A program made the position numbers and the translations under genes. Under the pieces are notes generated by a model. It did not search any database. It saw only the letters and a list, made by a program, of their open reading frames with translations, and was not told where the DNA came from. A stretch of 64,000 nucleotides of DNA from assembly GCF_011752935.1 (NCBI RefSeq), contig NZ_VWWO01000001.1, positions 1,798,001 through 1,862,000 on the forward strand. The letters run 5' to 3'. This document shows positions 33,032-42,056 of the stretch, piece after piece. Source of the DNA: Chitinophaga sp. Cy-1792. Its GTDB lineage: Bacteria; Bacteroidota; Bacteroidia; Chitinophagales; Chitinophagaceae. Positions within the stretch are counted from its first letter, which is position 1; every line of letters starts with the position of its first letter.

Positions 33032-35788
33032 ATGAAGGACTTCTCATTTGTCACCAACTCGCATCCTGCATACATAGAATCTTTATATCAGGATTTCCGC
33101 AAAGACCCTAATTCCGTAGACCCAGAATGGGTAAAATTTTTTGAAGGGTTTGATTTTGCAGTATCCAACGCTAATGGTAAGGCGGGACCCGCTGCACCGG
33201 CAGTTGCAGGAGGAGGGACACCGGTGACCAACGACCAGCTGGTAAAAGAGTTTGGTGTATATCGCCTTATCCAGGCATATCGCAAAAAAGCCCATCTGAT
33301 CGCCAAAACCAATCCAATTCGCGAAAGAAAAGACAGAAAAGCCGGCCTCGAAATCACCAATTTCGATCTGAGCGATGCTGACCTGAAGACGGAGTTCTTT
33401 GCAGGTAGCTTCCTTGGCCTCGGCAAAGCCACGTTAGAGAATATTCTGGCATTCCTGAATAAGATCTACGCTGGTTCAGTAGGTATTCAATATACCTATA
33501 TTAATGACCGTGATAAAGCTAAATGGCTCGAGAAAGAGTATGAAGCAGCCATGAGCACACCGTTATCACTGGAAAAACGTCGTCGTATCCTGATGAAACT
33601 GAATCAGGGTGTGATCTTCGAAAAATTCTTACACACTAAATATATAGGACAGAAACGTTTCGGTCTGGAAGGTGGCGAATCTACCATTCCTGCACTGGAT
33701 GCTATGATCAGCGAGGCTGTTGAATATGGTGTACAGGAGTCTGTGATCGGTATGGCACACCGTGGCCGTCTGAACGTACTGGCTAATATCCTTGGTAAAA
33801 CCTACGAACAGATCTTCAATGAATTTGAAGGGCTGGCGGTTCCGGACATGACCATGGGTAGCGGCGACGTGAAATATCACCTTGGGTTCCGTTCTCAGGT
33901 GGAGACAGCCTATGGCAAACAGGTAAACCTGCAGCTGATGCCTAACCCATCCCACCTGGAAGTGGTTGATCCGATTGTGATCGGATTCTCCCGTTCCAAA
34001 GCGGATGTTATTTATAACAGCGACTACGATAAGATCCTGCCTATCCTCATCCATGGTGATGCGGCTTTAGCAGGTCAGGGTATCGTTTATGAAGTGGCAC
34101 AGATGAGCAAACTGAAAGGTTACTACACAGGTGGTACCATTCACTTTGTGATTAATAACCAGATTGGTTTCACCACTGACTTTGATGATGCACGTTCTTC
34201 CGACTACTGTACCAGCGTTGCATCTATCGTGCAGGCGCCGGTATTCCACGTAAACGGCGACGATGCAGAAGCGGTAGTAAAAGTATCTCAGCTGGCAGCC
34301 CGTTACCGTCAGGAGTTTAATGAAGATGTATATATTGATATGGTTTGTTACCGTAAACACGGTCACAACGAAGGTGATGAGCCTAAGTTTACACAACCTA
34401 GCTTATATGCACTGATCGACAAGCATCAGAACCCACGCGAGGTATATACTCAGTTCCTGCTGCAGAACGGCGAAGCCGATGCACAGACGCTGGCAAAAGA
34501 AATGGAAAAAGGATTCTGGGATGAGCTGCAGGCGCGTCTGGATGAGGTTAAACAACATCCGCTGCCTTATGTGAACCAGAAACCGGAAGAATGGTGGCAG
34601 GCATTGCGTAAGGCAACGCCGCAGGATTTTGACCAGTCGCCGGTAACAGCTATCAACGAAGATGAATTCAAACGTCTTTTTGATGGCCTGATGAAATGGC
34701 CTTCAGACTTTGTTCCTTTACGTAAGGTGAGCAAACTGCTGCAGGATAAAATTAAGCTCTACCAGGAAGAAGGTAAGGTAGACTGGGCTACAGGTGAACT
34801 GTTGGCGTATGGCAGTCTGCTGGTAGAAGGCAGAGACGTAAGAATGAGTGGAGAAGACGTGAAACGCGGTACTTTCTCTCACCGTCATGCGGTACTGTTC
34901 GATGAGAACACCAATGCGACCTACAGCCGTTTAGGTGAACTGGCTCCTGAACAGGGTAAATTCAGAATTTACAACTCACTCCTCAGTGAATATGGTGTAT
35001 TAGGCTTTGAATATGGTTATGCTATGGCAACGCCTAACAGCCTGGTTATCTGGGAAGCACAGTATGGTGACTTCGTAAACGGAGCACAGACAGTGATTGA
35101 CCAGTATATCAGCAGTGCAGAGCAGAAATGGACAACCCAGAATGGCCTGGTGATGTTACTGCCTCATGGTTATGAAGGTGGTGGACCAGACCACTCCAAC
35201 GCGCGTCCTGAGCGTTTCCTGCAACAATGTGCAGAAGAAAACATGGTAGTAACCAATATTACCACTGCGGCTAACTTCTTCCATGCGCTGCGTCGTCAGC
35301 TGACATGGCAGTTCCGTAAGCCACTGATCAACTTCTCTCCAAAAGCGAACCTGCGTCATGTGGGTGCTTATTCTACCATGGAAGAATTTACCCAGGGTGG
35401 ATTTAAAGAAGTACTGGACGATCCATATATCCAGGATACTTCACTGGTGAAGAAAGTATTGCTCTGTACAGGTAAAATGTATTTTGATCTGAGCGACAAA
35501 CAGGCGAAAGAAGACCGCAAAGATGTGGCGATTGTACGTCTGGAACAGCTGTATCCGCTGCCGGTTAAACAACTGGAAGCTATCGCTGCCAAATATAAGG
35601 GAGCTACCTTCTTCTGGGTACAGGAAGAGCCGCTGAACATGGGCGCTGCATCTTACCTCCAGATGAACCTGAAACAGATCAACTACGGTGTTATCAGCCG
35701 TAATCCAAGTGCATCTACTGCCACCGGCTATGCTAAAGTGCATGCCCGCGAACAACAGCAGATCATTGATACCGCTTTTAACATCTAA
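33032..35788 (+). CDS. sucA: 2-oxoglutarate dehydrogenase E1 component
   Basis: A 918-residue thiamine-diphosphate enzyme that decarboxylates 2-oxoglutarate in the TCA cycle and passes the succinyl group to E2. The N-terminus (SFVTNSHPAYIESLYQDF) is the E2-docking helix. The TPP-binding region has GDAALAGQGIVYE followed by HFVINNQIGFTT. The C-terminal transketolase-like part has LPHGYEGGGPDHSNARPERF and ends normally. Length and start are typical. sucB follows after 110 bases. Confidence 0.96.
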   Translation: MKDFSFVTNSHPAYIESLYQDFRKDPNSVDPEWVKFFEGFDFAVSNANGKAGPAAPAVAGGGTPVTNDQLVKEFGVYRLIQAYRKKAHLIAKTNPIRERKDRKAGLEITNFDLSDADLKTEFFAGSFLGLGKATLENILAFLNKIYAGSVGIQYTYINDRDKAKWLEKEYEAAMSTPLSLEKRRRILMKLNQGVIFEKFLHTKYIGQKRFGLEGGESTIPALDAMISEAVEYGVQESVIGMAHRGRLNVLANILGKTYEQIFNEFEGLAVPDMTMGSGDVKYHLGFRSQVETAYGKQVNLQLMPNPSHLEVVDPIVIGFSRSKADVIYNSDYDKILPILIHGDAALAGQGIVYEVAQMSKLKGYYTGGTIHFVINNQIGFTTDFDDARSSDYCTSVASIVQAPVFHVNGDDAEAVVKVSQLAARYRQEFNEDVYIDMVCYRKHGHNEGDEPKFTQPSLYALIDKHQNPREVYTQFLLQNGEADAQTLAKEMEKGFWDELQARLDEVKQHPLPYVNQKPEEWWQALRKATPQDFDQSPVTAINEDEFKRLFDGLMKWPSDFVPLRKVSKLLQDKIKLYQEEGKVDWATGELLAYGSLLVEGRDVRMSGEDVKRGTFSHRHAVLFDENTNATYSRLGELAPEQGKFRIYNSLLSEYGVLGFEYGYAMATPNSLVIWEAQYGDFVNGAQTVIDQYISSAEQKWTTQNGLVMLLPHGYEGGGPDHSNARPERFLQQCAEENMVVTNITTAANFFHALRRQLTWQFRKPLINFSPKANLRHVGAYSTMEEFTQGGFKEVLDDPYIQDTSLVKKVLLCTGKMYFDLSDKQAKEDRKDVAIVRLEQLYPLPVKQLEAIAAKYKGATFFWVQEEPLNMGAASYLQMNLKQINYGVISRNPSASTATGYAKVHAREQQQIIDTAFNI

Positions 35789-35815
35789 TAAAATATTCAA
35801 ACTAATAAAACAGAT

Positions 35816-35878
35816 ACCTGTTATTAACTGTTAGACATTTCCAGAGCGTAAGTCTTTTCAAGACAGTCAATAACAGGT
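35816..35878 (+). other. Long-range stem between sucA and sucB
   Basis: ACCTGTTATTAACTGT (35816-35831) can pair with ACAGTCAATAACAGGT (35863-35878), 15 of 16 positions, closing a 31-base loop. A small hairpin, GTCTT/AAGAC, competes at its 3' foot. It may set relative sucA/sucB expression or stabilise processed mRNA ends. Confidence 0.35.
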
Positions 35879-35898
35879 TCACCATCAACTGATAAAAT

Positions 35899-37458
35899 AT
35901 GGTTATCGAAATCAAAGTCCCTACGGTAGGCGAATCTATTAGCGAGGTAACAATTGCGAAATGGTTGAAAAAAGATGGAGATTATGTGCAACAGGACGAA
36001 GTACTGTGTGAAATGGAATCAGAGAAGGCCACCTTTGAGCTGAATGCAGAGAAGGCGGGAGTACTGAAAATTGCGGCGAATGCGGAAGAAGGCGCTACCC
36101 TGAAAATCGGAGATGTTGCCTGCACCATTGATACAGATGCGGCAGCACCGGCAGCATCAGCTGCTCCGGCAGCGGCACAAGCTGCGCCAGCACCTGCGGC
36201 TGCACCAGTTGAAGCAGCAGCACCAGCCGTAAACAAAGGGGTAATTGACATGAAGGTTCCTACAGTAGGTGAATCTATCAGTGAAGTTACTTTAGTGAAA
36301 TGGACCAAAAACGATGGTGACTACGTAGAGCGTGATGAAGTGATTTGTGAGCTGGAATCTGAAAAAGCTACCTTCGAACTGAATGCAGAAGAAGCAGGTA
36401 AGCTGATCCTCGTTGCAAAAGAAGGTGATACCCTGAAAATCGGGGATGTAGCCTGCAAAATAGATACCGACGTTGCAAGACCAGCAGGTAAAGCACCTGC
36501 GGCGGCTCCTGCACCGGCAGCAGCTCCTGCAAAACCATCCGTTCAGCAGGCGCCTGTAACCAGCATTCCTAACGATATCAAAGCAACGCCTGTTGCTGCG
36601 GCCGTTATTGCTGACAAACATGTTGATCCATCTACAATTAAAGGTACCGGTGCACATGGCAAAATCGTAAAAGATGATGTATATGCTGCATTGCAGAATC
36701 CAGGTGTGGCTATCGGTCAGGAAATGTTCTCCCGTGGCGAACGTCGCGAGAAAATGAGCAACCTGCGTAAAACCGTTTCCCGCCGTCTGGTGGAAGCTAA
36801 AAACACCACCGCTATGCTGACTACCTTCAACGAGGTAGATATGACAGAAATCATGGCGCTGCGTGCTAAATATAAAGAGGTGTTCAAGAAACAACATGAA
36901 GTGAACCTGGGCTTTATGAGCTTCTTCACGAAAGCATGTTGCTTTGCATTACAGGAATTCCCTTCTGTAAACGCTTACATCGATGGAGAAGAACTGGTAT
37001 ACCACGATTATTGTGATATCTCTATCGCAGTATCAGCTCCTAAAGGACTGGTAGTACCTGTTATCCGTAATGCGGAGAGTCTGGATATGGCCGGCATCGA
37101 AAAAGAAGTACTGAACCTCGCTACCAAAGCGCGTGATAACAAATTGACGCTGCCGGAAATGACCGGTGGTACCTTTACTATCACGAATGGTGGTGTATTC
37201 GGTTCTCTGATGAGTACGCCAATCATCAACATTCCTCAGTCTGCGATTCTGGGTATGCACAAAATCCAGGAGCGTCCGATGGCAGTGAATGGTCAGGTGG
37301 TGATCCGTCCGATGATGTACATTGCGCTGAGCTACGATCACCGTATCATCGATGGTCGTGAGTCAGTAAGCTTCCTGGTACGTGTGAAAGAAATGCTGGA
37401 AAATCCTGAGCAGCTGCTGTTCGGTAAAGATCCGCTGAAAGCACTGCTGAAGCTCTAA
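35899..37458 (+). CDS. sucB: 2-oxoglutarate dehydrogenase E2 with two lipoyl domains
   Basis: A 519-residue dihydrolipoyl succinyltransferase. Two lipoyl domains, at about residues 1-78 and 115-190, each carry the ESEKATFEL motif with the lipoylated lysine at 43 and 156. Ala/Pro-rich linkers separate them from each other and from a peripheral-subunit-binding domain (about 228-266). The catalytic domain has the conserved [11 protein letters not shown]. Proteobacterial SucB has one lipoyl domain; this one has two, as in many E2p proteins. E2o identity rests on linkage to sucA. No E3 gene adjoins. Confidence 0.93.
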   Translation: MVIEIKVPTVGESISEVTIAKWLKKDGDYVQQDEVLCEMESEKATFELNAEKAGVLKIAANAEEGATLKIGDVACTIDTDAAAPAASAAPAAAQAAPAPAAAPVEAAAPAVNKGVIDMKVPTVGESISEVTLVKWTKNDGDYVERDEVICELESEKATFELNAEEAGKLILVAKEGDTLKIGDVACKIDTDVARPAGKAPAAAPAPAAAPAKPSVQQAPVTSIPNDIKATPVAAAVIADKHVDPSTIKGTGAHGKIVKDDVYAALQNPGVAIGQEMFSRGERREKMSNLRKTVSRRLVEAKNTTAMLTTFNEVDMTEIMALRAKYKEVFKKQHEVNLGFMSFFTKACCFALQEFPSVNAYIDGEELVYHDYCDISIAVSAPKGLVVPVIRNAESLDMAGIEKEVLNLATKARDNKLTLPEMTGGTFTITNGGVFGSLMSTPIINIPQSAILGMHKIQERPMAVNGQVVIRPMMYIALSYDHRIIDGRESVSFLVRVKEMLENPEQLLFGKDPLKALLKL

Positions 37459-37484
37459 TCTGATAGTATTTAGAATTACATATT

Positions 37485-37511
37485 GGCCGTTTCTACTTAG
37501 TAGAGACGGCC
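37485..37511. repeat. Palindromic repeat, copy 3 (sucB terminator)
   Basis: GGCCGTTTCTACT, a central T, then AGTAGAGACGGCC (one G-U pair), followed by six T. It is the same palindrome family as at 5405 and lies 26 bases after sucB. Confidence 0.8.
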
Positions 37512-37531
37512 TTTTTTATTGGATTTACTCT

Positions 37532-37574
37532 CCGGAAGTTCTCTCCCCGCCGTTGGCGGGGAGAGAACTTCCGG
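37532..37574. repeat. Perfect 20-bp hairpin (first of an interlocked pair)
   Basis: CCGGAAGTTCTCTCCCCGCC, a GTT loop, then the exact reverse complement. Its last four bases (CCGG, 37571-37574) are also the first four of the next hairpin. Confidence 0.75.
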
Positions 37575-37611
37575 TTTTTGGAGGCTGCCGAAGGCAGCCT
37601 CCAAAAACCGG
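37571..37611. repeat. Perfect 19-bp hairpin (second of an interlocked pair)
   Basis: CCGGTTTTTGGAGGCTGCC, a GAA loop, then the exact reverse complement. The core GGCTGCC-n3-GGCAGCC recurs at 50593-50609. It is placed just before the methyltransferase gene. Confidence 0.75.
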
Positions 37612-37662
37612 AAAGATGTGATTAAATAGCGCACCGGTGTGGGAAAGCCTTATCTTCGTGGC

Positions 37663-38826
37663 ATGAGCCGTTGGGACAGTTATCTATTATCAGCAACAAA
37701 AGTTATCAATGCCTATAAGGGCGATCCGCCGTTGCATCATTTTCTGAAAGCATTTTTTAAGCAGCATCCGCAGATGGGGAGTCGCGACAGACGTTGGATT
37801 TCGCAGCTGGTCTATCACTACTACCGTTTGGGATGGTGGAAGCATGACACGGACGTATCGGAGCGTTTGTTATTAGGTACGTTTTTATGTGAAAATACGC
37901 CCAGCGATTTGCTGGCACAGCTGAAGCCTGAATGGAACGCGGCGGTGAATGCTTCATTGGAAGAGAAGTTGAAACTGAGCGGTAGCGGGCCTTTGGATGC
38001 AGCAGCACTGTTTCCTTTTGCAGACGAGCTTTCCGCAGGAATTGATGCGGACGCATTCGCGAAAAGTTATCTGCAACAACCGCATTTCTACATACGTATC
38101 AGGAATAATAAGCAGGAGAAAGTATTGGCTATTCTTGATAAAGCTGGCATCAATTATCAGCTGTGGGAGAATAAGACAACACTTGCCTTGCCTAATGGTA
38201 CCAAGATTGAAGAGTTATTACCGGAGAAAAGCTGGTATGAAGTACAGGATGCCAGCAGCCAGCAAACGGGGTTGTTATTCAAACCGCGTAAGGGTGAACG
38301 CTGGTGGGATTGCTGTGCAGCAAGTGGTGGTAAATCTATTTTACTGAAAGATCAGGAGCCTGGTGTGCAGCTGTTGGTAAGTGATGTGAGAAGGTCTATC
38401 CTGGAAAATCTACAGAAACGCTTTGCAGCAGCAGGTGTCAAAAATTATGAAGAGCGTGTGGCAGACCTTACCAATCCTGCGTTTCCGGGTACGATGGGGA
38501 AAGTGAGTTTTGATGGGATTATATTAGACGCACCTTGTTCCGGTTCCGGTACCTGGGGCAGAACGCCGGAAAATTTATCTTTCTTTAAAAAAGAAGAAAT
38601 TACAAAATATTCCGACCTGCAAAAGCGTATAGCCGCTAACGTTGTATCGTTTGTAAAACCTGGTGGATCATTAATTTATATTACCTGTTCTGTGTTTCGT
38701 GCAGAGAATGAGGATGTAGTTGATTTTATCGAAGCAAACAGTGATTTAAAGCGTCAGGAAGGCGGGATTATTACTGGTTATGGTAATGGTGCCGATACGA
38801 TGTTTGCGGTGAAATTTACGAGGTAG
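37663..38826 (+). CDS. RsmB/RsmF-like RNA cytosine-C5 methyltransferase
   Basis: A 387-residue S-adenosylmethionine-dependent enzyme of the NOL1/NOP2/Sun group, which makes 5-methylcytosine in 16S rRNA or tRNA. Motif I is CCAASGGKS, motif IV is DAPCSGSGTWGR and motif VI contains the catalytic TCSVFRAENE. The N-terminal 150 residues are an RNA-binding helical region. I start at the ATG at 37663; an upstream GTG would add eight unusual residues. The last 21 codons exist in a second, detached copy at 39475-39538. Confidence 0.9.
   Translation: MSRWDSYLLSATKVINAYKGDPPLHHFLKAFFKQHPQMGSRDRRWISQLVYHYYRLGWWKHDTDVSERLLLGTFLCENTPSDLLAQLKPEWNAAVNASLEEKLKLSGSGPLDAAALFPFADELSAGIDADAFAKSYLQQPHFYIRIRNNKQEKVLAILDKAGINYQLWENKTTLALPNGTKIEELLPEKSWYEVQDASSQQTGLLFKPRKGERWWDCCAASGGKSILLKDQEPGVQLLVSDVRRSILENLQKRFAAAGVKNYEERVADLTNPAFPGTMGKVSFDGIILDAPCSGSGTWGRTPENLSFFKKEEITKYSDLQKRIAANVVSFVKPGGSLIYITCSVFRAENEDVVDFIEANSDLKRQEGGIITGYGNGADTMFAVKFTR
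38762..38826 (+). repeat. 3' end of the methyltransferase gene, repeated downstream (copy A)
   Basis: These 65 bases, including the TAG stop, recur at 39475-39538 with three substitutions and a one-base deletion. The repeats bracket the unrecognised gene at 38905. Confidence 0.85.
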
Positions 38827-38850
38827 AAATGATAAAAATATAATAATTTG

Positions 38851-38882
38851 AAAAAGGGATATCTCAAGATATCCCTTTTTTT
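38851..38882 (+). terminator. Terminator after the methyltransferase gene
   Basis: AAAAAGGGATATCT, a two-base loop and the exact reverse complement, ending in seven T. It sits directly upstream of the next gene. A similar hairpin follows copy B of the repeat. Confidence 0.85.
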
Positions 38883-38904
38883 ATCTAGCAATACTATAGC
38901 TGAC

Positions 38905-39459
38905 ATGGAAGAATCAGAGATCTCGGAAAAGTTTCGTAAATATTTATGCAAAATTATTTTTTCGGCAAAATCGTATTATACTGTTTCAGGGGCGGATATT
39001 TCAGAAAATTATGCTGATAAGGTGTTGATAGGTAATAATAGTAACTGGTTATTCTTTGAAGAAGAAAAAGATTTGCTAACCTATATATTGAACACTGATT
39101 TATTGTTTGATCCAGCCAACATAAAGCAGTGGGCTGCATTATTTGACCCGCACTGCGCTCCATATGCAGTAGTAGATATAGATTCCCTGATAGCTGATGC
39201 CAATACTGAAGATTTGTATTGGGTGGATAAGGTATACAATAGCCTGGGAATTATTAATGATTATGCTATTCAAACCTCCAATGAATACTTGATAACATTG
39301 CTATGCCATGATGCTATTTCACAATTCAAAGAAGACGTAGCTGATTGCGTGCTTTGGGCTAAAACTGAAAAGGTAGAAACCTCAGTGGATTTGCTGGTGA
39401 TAACTAATGTATTTAACAATATTTACCTGGAAATCAGTCGTCATATTGAGATTTGTTAA
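38905..39459 (+). CDS. Unrecognised acidic protein in a repeat-bracketed cassette
   Basis: A 184-residue soluble protein, not recognised. It is acidic, rich in Asp, Glu, Asn, Ile and aromatic residues, without signal peptide or membrane segment; size and composition are like those of many immunity or accessory proteins, but that is only a resemblance. A TTG-initiated longer reading (from 38848) would run through the terminator hairpin, so I take the ATG at 38905. Only 22 bases separate it from the terminator, and no clear promoter is seen. The gene is flanked by two copies of the methyltransferase 3' end and by two similar terminators. Confidence 0.6.
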   Translation: MEESEISEKFRKYLCKIIFSAKSYYTVSGADISENYADKVLIGNNSNWLFFEEEKDLLTYILNTDLLFDPANIKQWAALFDPHCAPYAVVDIDSLIADANTEDLYWVDKVYNSLGIINDYAIQTSNEYLITLLCHDAISQFKEDVADCVLWAKTEKVETSVDLLVITNVFNNIYLEISRHIEIC

Positions 39460-39474
39460 TGAAGATAAATATTT

Positions 39475-39538
39475 GCGGATTATTACGGATTATGGTAATG
39501 GTGCCGATACGATGTTTGCAGTGAAATTTACGAGGTAG
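39475..39538 (+). pseudogene. Detached copy B of the methyltransferase 3' end
   Basis: This 64-base segment matches 38762-38826 with three substitutions and a one-base deletion. In the original frame it still reads TDYGNGADTMFAVKFTR followed by TAG. It has no start codon or upstream gene body, so it is a remnant or a recombination site. Confidence 0.85.
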
Positions 39539-39569
39539 TAGATAAGAATAAGACATTGTAATACCATTA

Positions 39570-39598
39570 AAAAAGGATATCATCATGATATCCTTTTT
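39570..39598 (+). terminator. Terminator after the repeat copy B
   Basis: AAAAAGGATATCA, a TCA loop and the reverse complement TGATATCCTTTTT. It is related in sequence (GGATATC core with A and T flanks) to the terminator at 38851. Confidence 0.8.
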
Positions 39599-39943
39599 GT
39601 TTATAATAGTGCTGGCGTATTTATTTTTTCTCTACATCAAATATGTAATAGGGGCTATAAATAGCGTATGTTTTAATTTAAATGAAGCCTTAATTATTTC
39701 GGAATAATTGTCAATAACACAAAAATTATTTTGATTGTGCCCTGAAAAAAGATATGTTATTTTTCGAAAACCTGATGAATTTCAGATGTTATTATGCCTG
39801 ATTACTTCTGTTTAGTAATTAAGGTGATTGATAGATGATTGGTTCCTCGTTTTTATTAGATAAAGTACTGATATCCTGTTAAGAAGTATGTGAGATGTGG
39901 TCGCGCCAGTTCTGGCATTATAAACAACAAAAAATGATATTAT
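39599..39943. other. AT-rich gap without a recognisable gene
   Basis: About 345 bases, strikingly AT-rich, with many stops in all frames. I see no strong hairpin, tRNA or repeat. It probably holds the promoter of the following gene, though no clear TAnnTTTG box with suitable spacing is seen. Confidence 0.4.
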
Positions 39944-40663
39944 ATGTGGGAAAATGAGCAGAATAAACGCAAGAGGAGAAGGGTAGCTCGAGGCATTTTT
40001 ATCTTGATTTTCTGTACCATCATATTGGAACTTTTTTGGAGCCTCCTACAAGATTCCGCTAATAACCCTATGCATATCTCAGCTGTATTATCGAGTGACT
40101 ATCACCTGATCTCCGATAAGTATGCTGATAAGTTGAGCAATGGAGTCTCCTATCAAAGTCATAACAGAAATCCCGTTTTCGTTTTTCATTTTGATGGCAA
40201 ATATCGTCTGGTAAGCTATAGAATAGATCTCAATAGCGATTCCTCATTAAGCAAAGTGTTGGAAGTAAGTAATAGAAGCGTTTATAGTTCCAGTTTCGTG
40301 ATATATAATACTTTTCCTAATGCACTCTTCTTTACCTATAAATATCGTTCAGTGCAGGGTAAACCAGTCGCTCATATTTATATGACCCTTGCCGGTGATT
40401 CATTACAGCATATAGTAAAAAATGATAGTATCATTAGCGATTATCTAATTTGTAAAAATATGTCCATCAGGTATGAAGCTGAAGAACCATTTGATATTTT
40501 TGTAGTTGGACCAGATAGACTCTTCGGCGTTACCGCTAAATTTCCTATGGATTTATTGTTGCTAAAAAAAGATAGCACACTCCAATTAATGATATTGACA
40601 CCAGATGATCCTGAAACAGGGATTGCCCCGGATTTGCTTTATAATATTGTTACAGGAAAATGA
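39944..40663 (+). CDS. Unrecognised single-pass membrane protein
   Basis: A 239-residue protein. A basic N-terminus (NKRKRRRVARG) precedes a single hydrophobic segment at about residues 18-36 (IFILIFCTIILELFWSLL), then a beta-rich domain of about 200 residues expected in the periplasm. I recognise no family. Base composition is AT-rich and codon use differs from the housekeeping neighbours. It lies in the accessory patch between the methyltransferase gene and the convergent reductase gene. Confidence 0.6.
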   Translation: MWENEQNKRKRRRVARGIFILIFCTIILELFWSLLQDSANNPMHISAVLSSDYHLISDKYADKLSNGVSYQSHNRNPVFVFHFDGKYRLVSYRIDLNSDSSLSKVLEVSNRSVYSSSFVIYNTFPNALFFTYKYRSVQGKPVAHIYMTLAGDSLQHIVKNDSIISDYLICKNMSIRYEAEEPFDIFVVGPDRLFGVTAKFPMDLLLLKKDSTLQLMILTPDDPETGIAPDLLYNIVTGK

Positions 40664-40782
40664 TAGTCAGATCTTATAATGATCCCAATGGGGGATCTCG
40701 TCAATGAACTGCAGGCGGATTGGTGAACTATTGACATTGTTTGCACTGAATCAGCGATGACTGTAACATAAATACGTTACCT

Positions 40783-41379
40783 ATGAAATTTTTAGCTTCT
40801 CTTTTATTGGCAATGTGCTTTACACCTTTGAATAAAGCCCCACTGGATACAGCGTTTGTGCTACGCTGGAATTTATCTTGCAAAACTGCTTATAATGATC
40901 TGATAAGTGATGCGCAGGAAAAAGAACGGGATGCATATGTGGAAGAGGACTATTTTTCAGCTTGGTTTCCTATAGATGAAAGTTTATTAGAAGAAAAAAG
41001 TCCGCGTCAATTATTCTTACAGGTATTAAATGACGAAAATGCCCGAGGTGAAAATTGGTCTGTAATAGAAGAAAGGAGAAGTGGCGAGGTGACAAGATTT
41101 ATTAACTTCCTGGTATGCTATGGAAAAGATAGTGCAGATGTGTTCACCTATGTTAACGACTTCAAGTGGACAAGGTGGGTTTGTATTGAAAGGAGGAAAA
41201 TGAAACTGACCGGTGCCGGACTTTTGGAGGATGAAGTAAGAGCACCGTTTCAAAAAGGAATGAATTATGGGACTGCTATAGTCACTGATTTTAAGAATGA
41301 TAAACCAATTCGTGCGGGAGTTTTTTTATCGCATACCGTTCGGGAAAACAGCAATCTGGCAAAGGTGTTGAGGCATTAA
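40783..41379 (+). CDS. Unrecognised exported protein
   Basis: A 198-residue protein with a short N-terminal signal peptide (MKFLASLLLAMCFTPLNKAP). The mature part is mixed alpha/beta and charged, with an acidic segment near residues 45-75 and a short conserved-looking stretch FINFLVCYGKDSADVFTYVND. I do not recognise it. It is separated by 30 bases from the next lipoprotein gene, and the two may be cotranscribed. Confidence 0.6.
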   Translation: MKFLASLLLAMCFTPLNKAPLDTAFVLRWNLSCKTAYNDLISDAQEKERDAYVEEDYFSAWFPIDESLLEEKSPRQLFLQVLNDENARGENWSVIEERRSGEVTRFINFLVCYGKDSADVFTYVNDFKWTRWVCIERRKMKLTGAGLLEDEVRAPFQKGMNYGTAIVTDFKNDKPIRAGVFLSHTVRENSNLAKVLRH

Positions 41380-41409
41380 CGTTGGTTAATTAAATAATCT
41401 AAAAGTATT

Positions 41410-42012
41410 ATGTACAAGTTAGCAATAACTTTATTCACAGTAGTTGCATTTTTATCCTGTAAGGAACCAGATCATAAACAACATAACAGGTTAATTGAAA
41501 ATTGTATTCAGCAGGTCAGGTATATGATTGTTAGAAAGGATAGTGTCTGTTTTGAAAATTATCAGGTCGAACATAGAATGGAAGCGGATAGTACGACTAT
41601 CTTACACTATGTGAATGGGCGGGATTCGTTTTGTATTTCAGTAAATAAAGAGAAAGGAGCATTCAGGTTAAAATATGGAACAGATGAATGGAAAACGCTC
41701 GTCATGTCTGATGAAAGATGGTATACTTTTAATGAAGCCAATATTAATCTTTTGCGATTGCAGGCAGACAAAGATGTTGCAGATGGTTCAGTGTCATTCT
41801 TTTACTGTGATGCATATGGTGTAGTGTTGTATAGGTCTGATACCTGGAGAAATGGTACCCGAATGGTGGCAGATCAGGATGGGGCGCACTTCCTGGAGCT
41901 AACGGCATTGCTGTATCGCCTGGAAACAGATGTAGATTTTATTACTAATCCAGTGACTATACCTATAACAAAATTTGCAACACCGATAATCAGCAGCTTA
42001 AGGAAAGAGTAA
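41410..42012 (+). CDS. Unrecognised lipoprotein
   Basis: A 200-residue lipoprotein with signal MYKLAITLFTVVAFLSC and lipobox FLSC (Cys17) followed by Lys-Glu. The mature part is beta-rich, with phrases such as ILHYVNGRDSFCISVNKEKG. No family recognised. It is the last gene of the accessory patch and ends beside a tandem hairpin pair. Confidence 0.6.
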   Translation: MYKLAITLFTVVAFLSCKEPDHKQHNRLIENCIQQVRYMIVRKDSVCFENYQVEHRMEADSTTILHYVNGRDSFCISVNKEKGAFRLKYGTDEWKTLVMSDERWYTFNEANINLLRLQADKDVADGSVSFFYCDAYGVVLYRSDTWRNGTRMVADQDGAHFLELTALLYRLETDVDFITNPVTIPITKFATPIISSLRKE

Positions 42013-42021
42013 AATGACAAT

Positions 42022-42056
42022 TAAGGTTGGTGTCACAATTTGTGATACCAGCCTTA
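42022..42056. terminator. Hairpin, first of a tandem pair
   Basis: TAAGGTTGGTGTCACA (42022-42037) pairs with TGTGATACCAGCCTTA (42041-42056) with two G-U pairs and a three-base loop, just after the lipoprotein stop codon. It shares its last base with the next hairpin. Confidence 0.7.

Noticed and set aside
38848..38904. TTG start extending the 184-residue orphan protein
   Set aside because: The extension is encoded by the terminator hairpin of the preceding gene.
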